Source: Rhodospirillales bacterium (lineage in GTDB: Bacteria > Pseudomonadota > Alphaproteobacteria > Rhodospirillales > JAPHTL01). From it: DNA of 7,056 bases. Under the pieces are notes generated by a model that made no database searches, was not told the origin of the DNA, and saw only the letters and a program-made list of their open reading frames with translations. Positions 5,633 through 7,056 of the stretch are shown in pieces (position 1 is the first letter of the stretch; the number at the start of each line of letters is the position of its first letter). The stretch spans positions 1 through 7,056 of the forward strand of contig JAPHTL010000061.1 of NCBI GenBank assembly GCA_026193355.1, given 5' to 3'. The position numbers were made by a program, and so were the translations under genes.

Positions 5633-7056
5633 ATGTCGAAGGAGAAACTCAGCTTCCAGGCGGAAGTCGGGAAACTTTTGGACATCGTCGCACACTCGCT
5701 CTACAGCCACAGCGAAGTGTTTTTGAGGGAACTCGTATCCAATGCATCGGACGCCTGCGACAAGCTTCGCTACGAGGCATTGACGCGGCCAGAACTTACC
5801 GCCGACGGGGGCGCGGATTTCCGGATCGCCCTGACCGTTGATGCGGATAAGGGGACGCTTTCGGTTTCCGACAACGGCATCGGCATGACCCGTGACGACC
5901 TGATCTCCAACCTGGGCACCATCGCGCGCTCCGGCACATCGGCTTTCGTCGAAAACCTGAGCGGCGACGAGAACAAGGACGTCTCGCTGATCGGTCAGTT
6001 CGGCGTCGGCTTCTATTCGGCGTTCATGGTCGCCAGGAAAGTCGAGGTCACCACCCGCAAGGCGGGCGAGGACGCCGCCTGGGTCTGGACCTCGGACGGG
6101 CGGGGTGAATTCACCATCGACGACGGCAAGCGCGAAACGCGGGGAACCACCGTCACCCTTCACCTCAAGAAAGAGGGCAAGGAATTCGCCGAAGCCGCGC
6201 GCCTGCGCCAGATCATCAAAAAATATTCAGATCACATCGCGGTGCCCATTGTCCTGATCGGCGGCGCGGACGGCAAGGGCGAGGACGAGACGCTGAACAG
6301 CGCTTCGGCCCTTTGGGCGCGGTCGAAGTCGGAAATCACCGCGGATCAGTATAAGGAATTCTATCACCACGTCGCCCACGCCTTCGACGAACCCTGGCTG
6401 ACCCTTCACAACAGCGTCGAGGGCGTCGTCGCCTATACCAACCTGCTGTACGTTCCCACGACACGGCCCTTCGACATCTTCCACCCGGAACGCAAGCAGC
6501 ACGTCAAATTGTACGTCAAGAAGGTCTTCATCACCGACGACTGCGAAGAACTTCTCCCCACATACCTGCGCTTCGTTCGCGGCATCGTCGATGCGGAGGA
6601 CCTGCCGCTCAACATCAGCCGTGAAATGTTGCAGCACAACCCGGTGCTGGCCAAAATCCGTGCGGGCCTCGTCAAGCGGATCCTCGGCGAGTTGAAGAAG
6701 AAGGCGGACAAGACACCCGACGAATACGCGACGTTCTGGAAGGCCTTCGGCGCGTTGATGAAGGAAGGAATCTACGAGGACTTCCAGCACCGTGACGACC
6801 TGCTCGCCCTCGCCCGTTTCCGGACCGCGGACAGCGATGCGCTGATTTCGCTGGCCGATTACACAAGCCGGATGAAAAAGGGGCAGGACGCCATCTATTA
6901 CATGACCGGCGACGATGCCGGGGCGCTGTCGCGCAGCCCCCATCTGGAAGGCTTCCGCGCCAAGGGCGTGGAGGTTCTTTTGCTGACCGATCCGGTGGAC
7001 GAGTTCTGGGTTCCCAATATCGGCGTTTTCGAGGAAAAGCCCTTCAAGTCCATCAC
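5633..7056 (+). CDS. htpG: Molecular chaperone HtpG (Hsp90), 3' end outside window
   Basis: The frame is open from ATG 5633 to the window edge, giving 474 codons of a protein that is usually about 620-640 residues; the missing part is the end of the middle domain and the C-terminal dimerisation domain. The N-terminal GHKL ATPase shows ELVSNASDACDK (33-44, with catalytic E33 and metal-binding N37), DNGIGM (80-85, with adenine-binding D80), GTIARSGTSAF (95-105) and the lid segment LIGQFGVGFYSAFMV (119-133). The middle domain carries LNISREMLQ with R330, the position of the ATP-contacting arginine. HtpG is a cytosolic ATP-driven chaperone that helps remodel partly folded clients, with DnaK in E. 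coli. It is divergent from hpf. No frameshift or lesion is seen in the part present. Confidence 0.97.
   Translation, partial: MSKEKLSFQAEVGKLLDIVAHSLYSHSEVFLRELVSNASDACDKLRYEALTRPELTADGGADFRIALTVDADKGTLSVSDNGIGMTRDDLISNLGTIARSGTSAFVENLSGDENKDVSLIGQFGVGFYSAFMVARKVEVTTRKAGEDAAWVWTSDGRGEFTIDDGKRETRGTTVTLHLKKEGKEFAEAARLRQIIKKYSDHIAVPIVLIGGADGKGEDETLNSASALWARSKSEITADQYKEFYHHVAHAFDEPWLTLHNSVEGVVAYTNLLYVPTTRPFDIFHPERKQHVKLYVKKVFITDDCEELLPTYLRFVRGIVDAEDLPLNISREMLQHNPVLAKIRAGLVKRILGELKKKADKTPDEYATFWKAFGALMKEGIYEDFQHRDDLLALARFRTADSDALISLADYTSRMKKGQDAIYYMTGDDAGALSRSPHLEGFRAKGVEVLLLTDPVDEFWVPNIGVFEEKPFKSI

Noticed and set aside
5432..6943. Two long minus-strand frames (243 and 238 codons) opposite htpG
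   Set aside because: htpG on the plus strand is unmistakable from its ATPase motifs. The antisense translations have no family features and one runs through the intergenic control region.

Overview
The window is GC-rich chromosomal DNA, most likely from an alphaproteobacterium. The best guess is the Rhodobacterales, because a run of pcm, Suv3-like helicase, S4 protein, TerB-like protein and 7Fe ferredoxin FdxA resembles gene orders I associate with that group. This placement rests on protein character and gene order from memory, not on a search. There are seven genes. I see no mobile element, CRISPR array, tRNA or rRNA, and nothing that looks recently acquired.

Layout: positions 1-136 are non-coding, with a strong hairpin and an A/T tract that may end the fdxA transcript. 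Six genes lie on the minus strand. In transcription order they are hpf/raiA (5394-5068), a clear intrinsic terminator (5031-4999), pcm (4928-4251), a Suv3-like RNA helicase (4207-1592), an S4 RNA-binding protein (1595-1203, overlapping the helicase by four bases as ATGA), a TerB-like protein (1051-599) and fdxA (472-137). The seventh gene, htpG (Hsp90), is on the plus strand from 5633 and runs off the window end with about three quarters of it present. It is divergent from hpf across a 238-bp control region.

How the genes fit together: most products act in protein quality control or RNA and ribosome maintenance. HtpG is a chaperone, HPF parks ribosomes, Pcm repairs damaged aspartyl residues, the helicase remodels RNA, and the S4 protein is related to Hsp15, which rescues 50S subunits. 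FdxA carries electrons and the TerB-like protein has no known role here. pcm, the helicase and the S4 gene are probably one operon; terB and fdxA follow after gaps of 151 and 126 bp and may have their own promoters.

This looks like ordinary core genome. I did not find a new system. The points worth a second look are the short HPF, the hpf/htpG divergent control region, and the RNA helicase coupled to an S4 protein.
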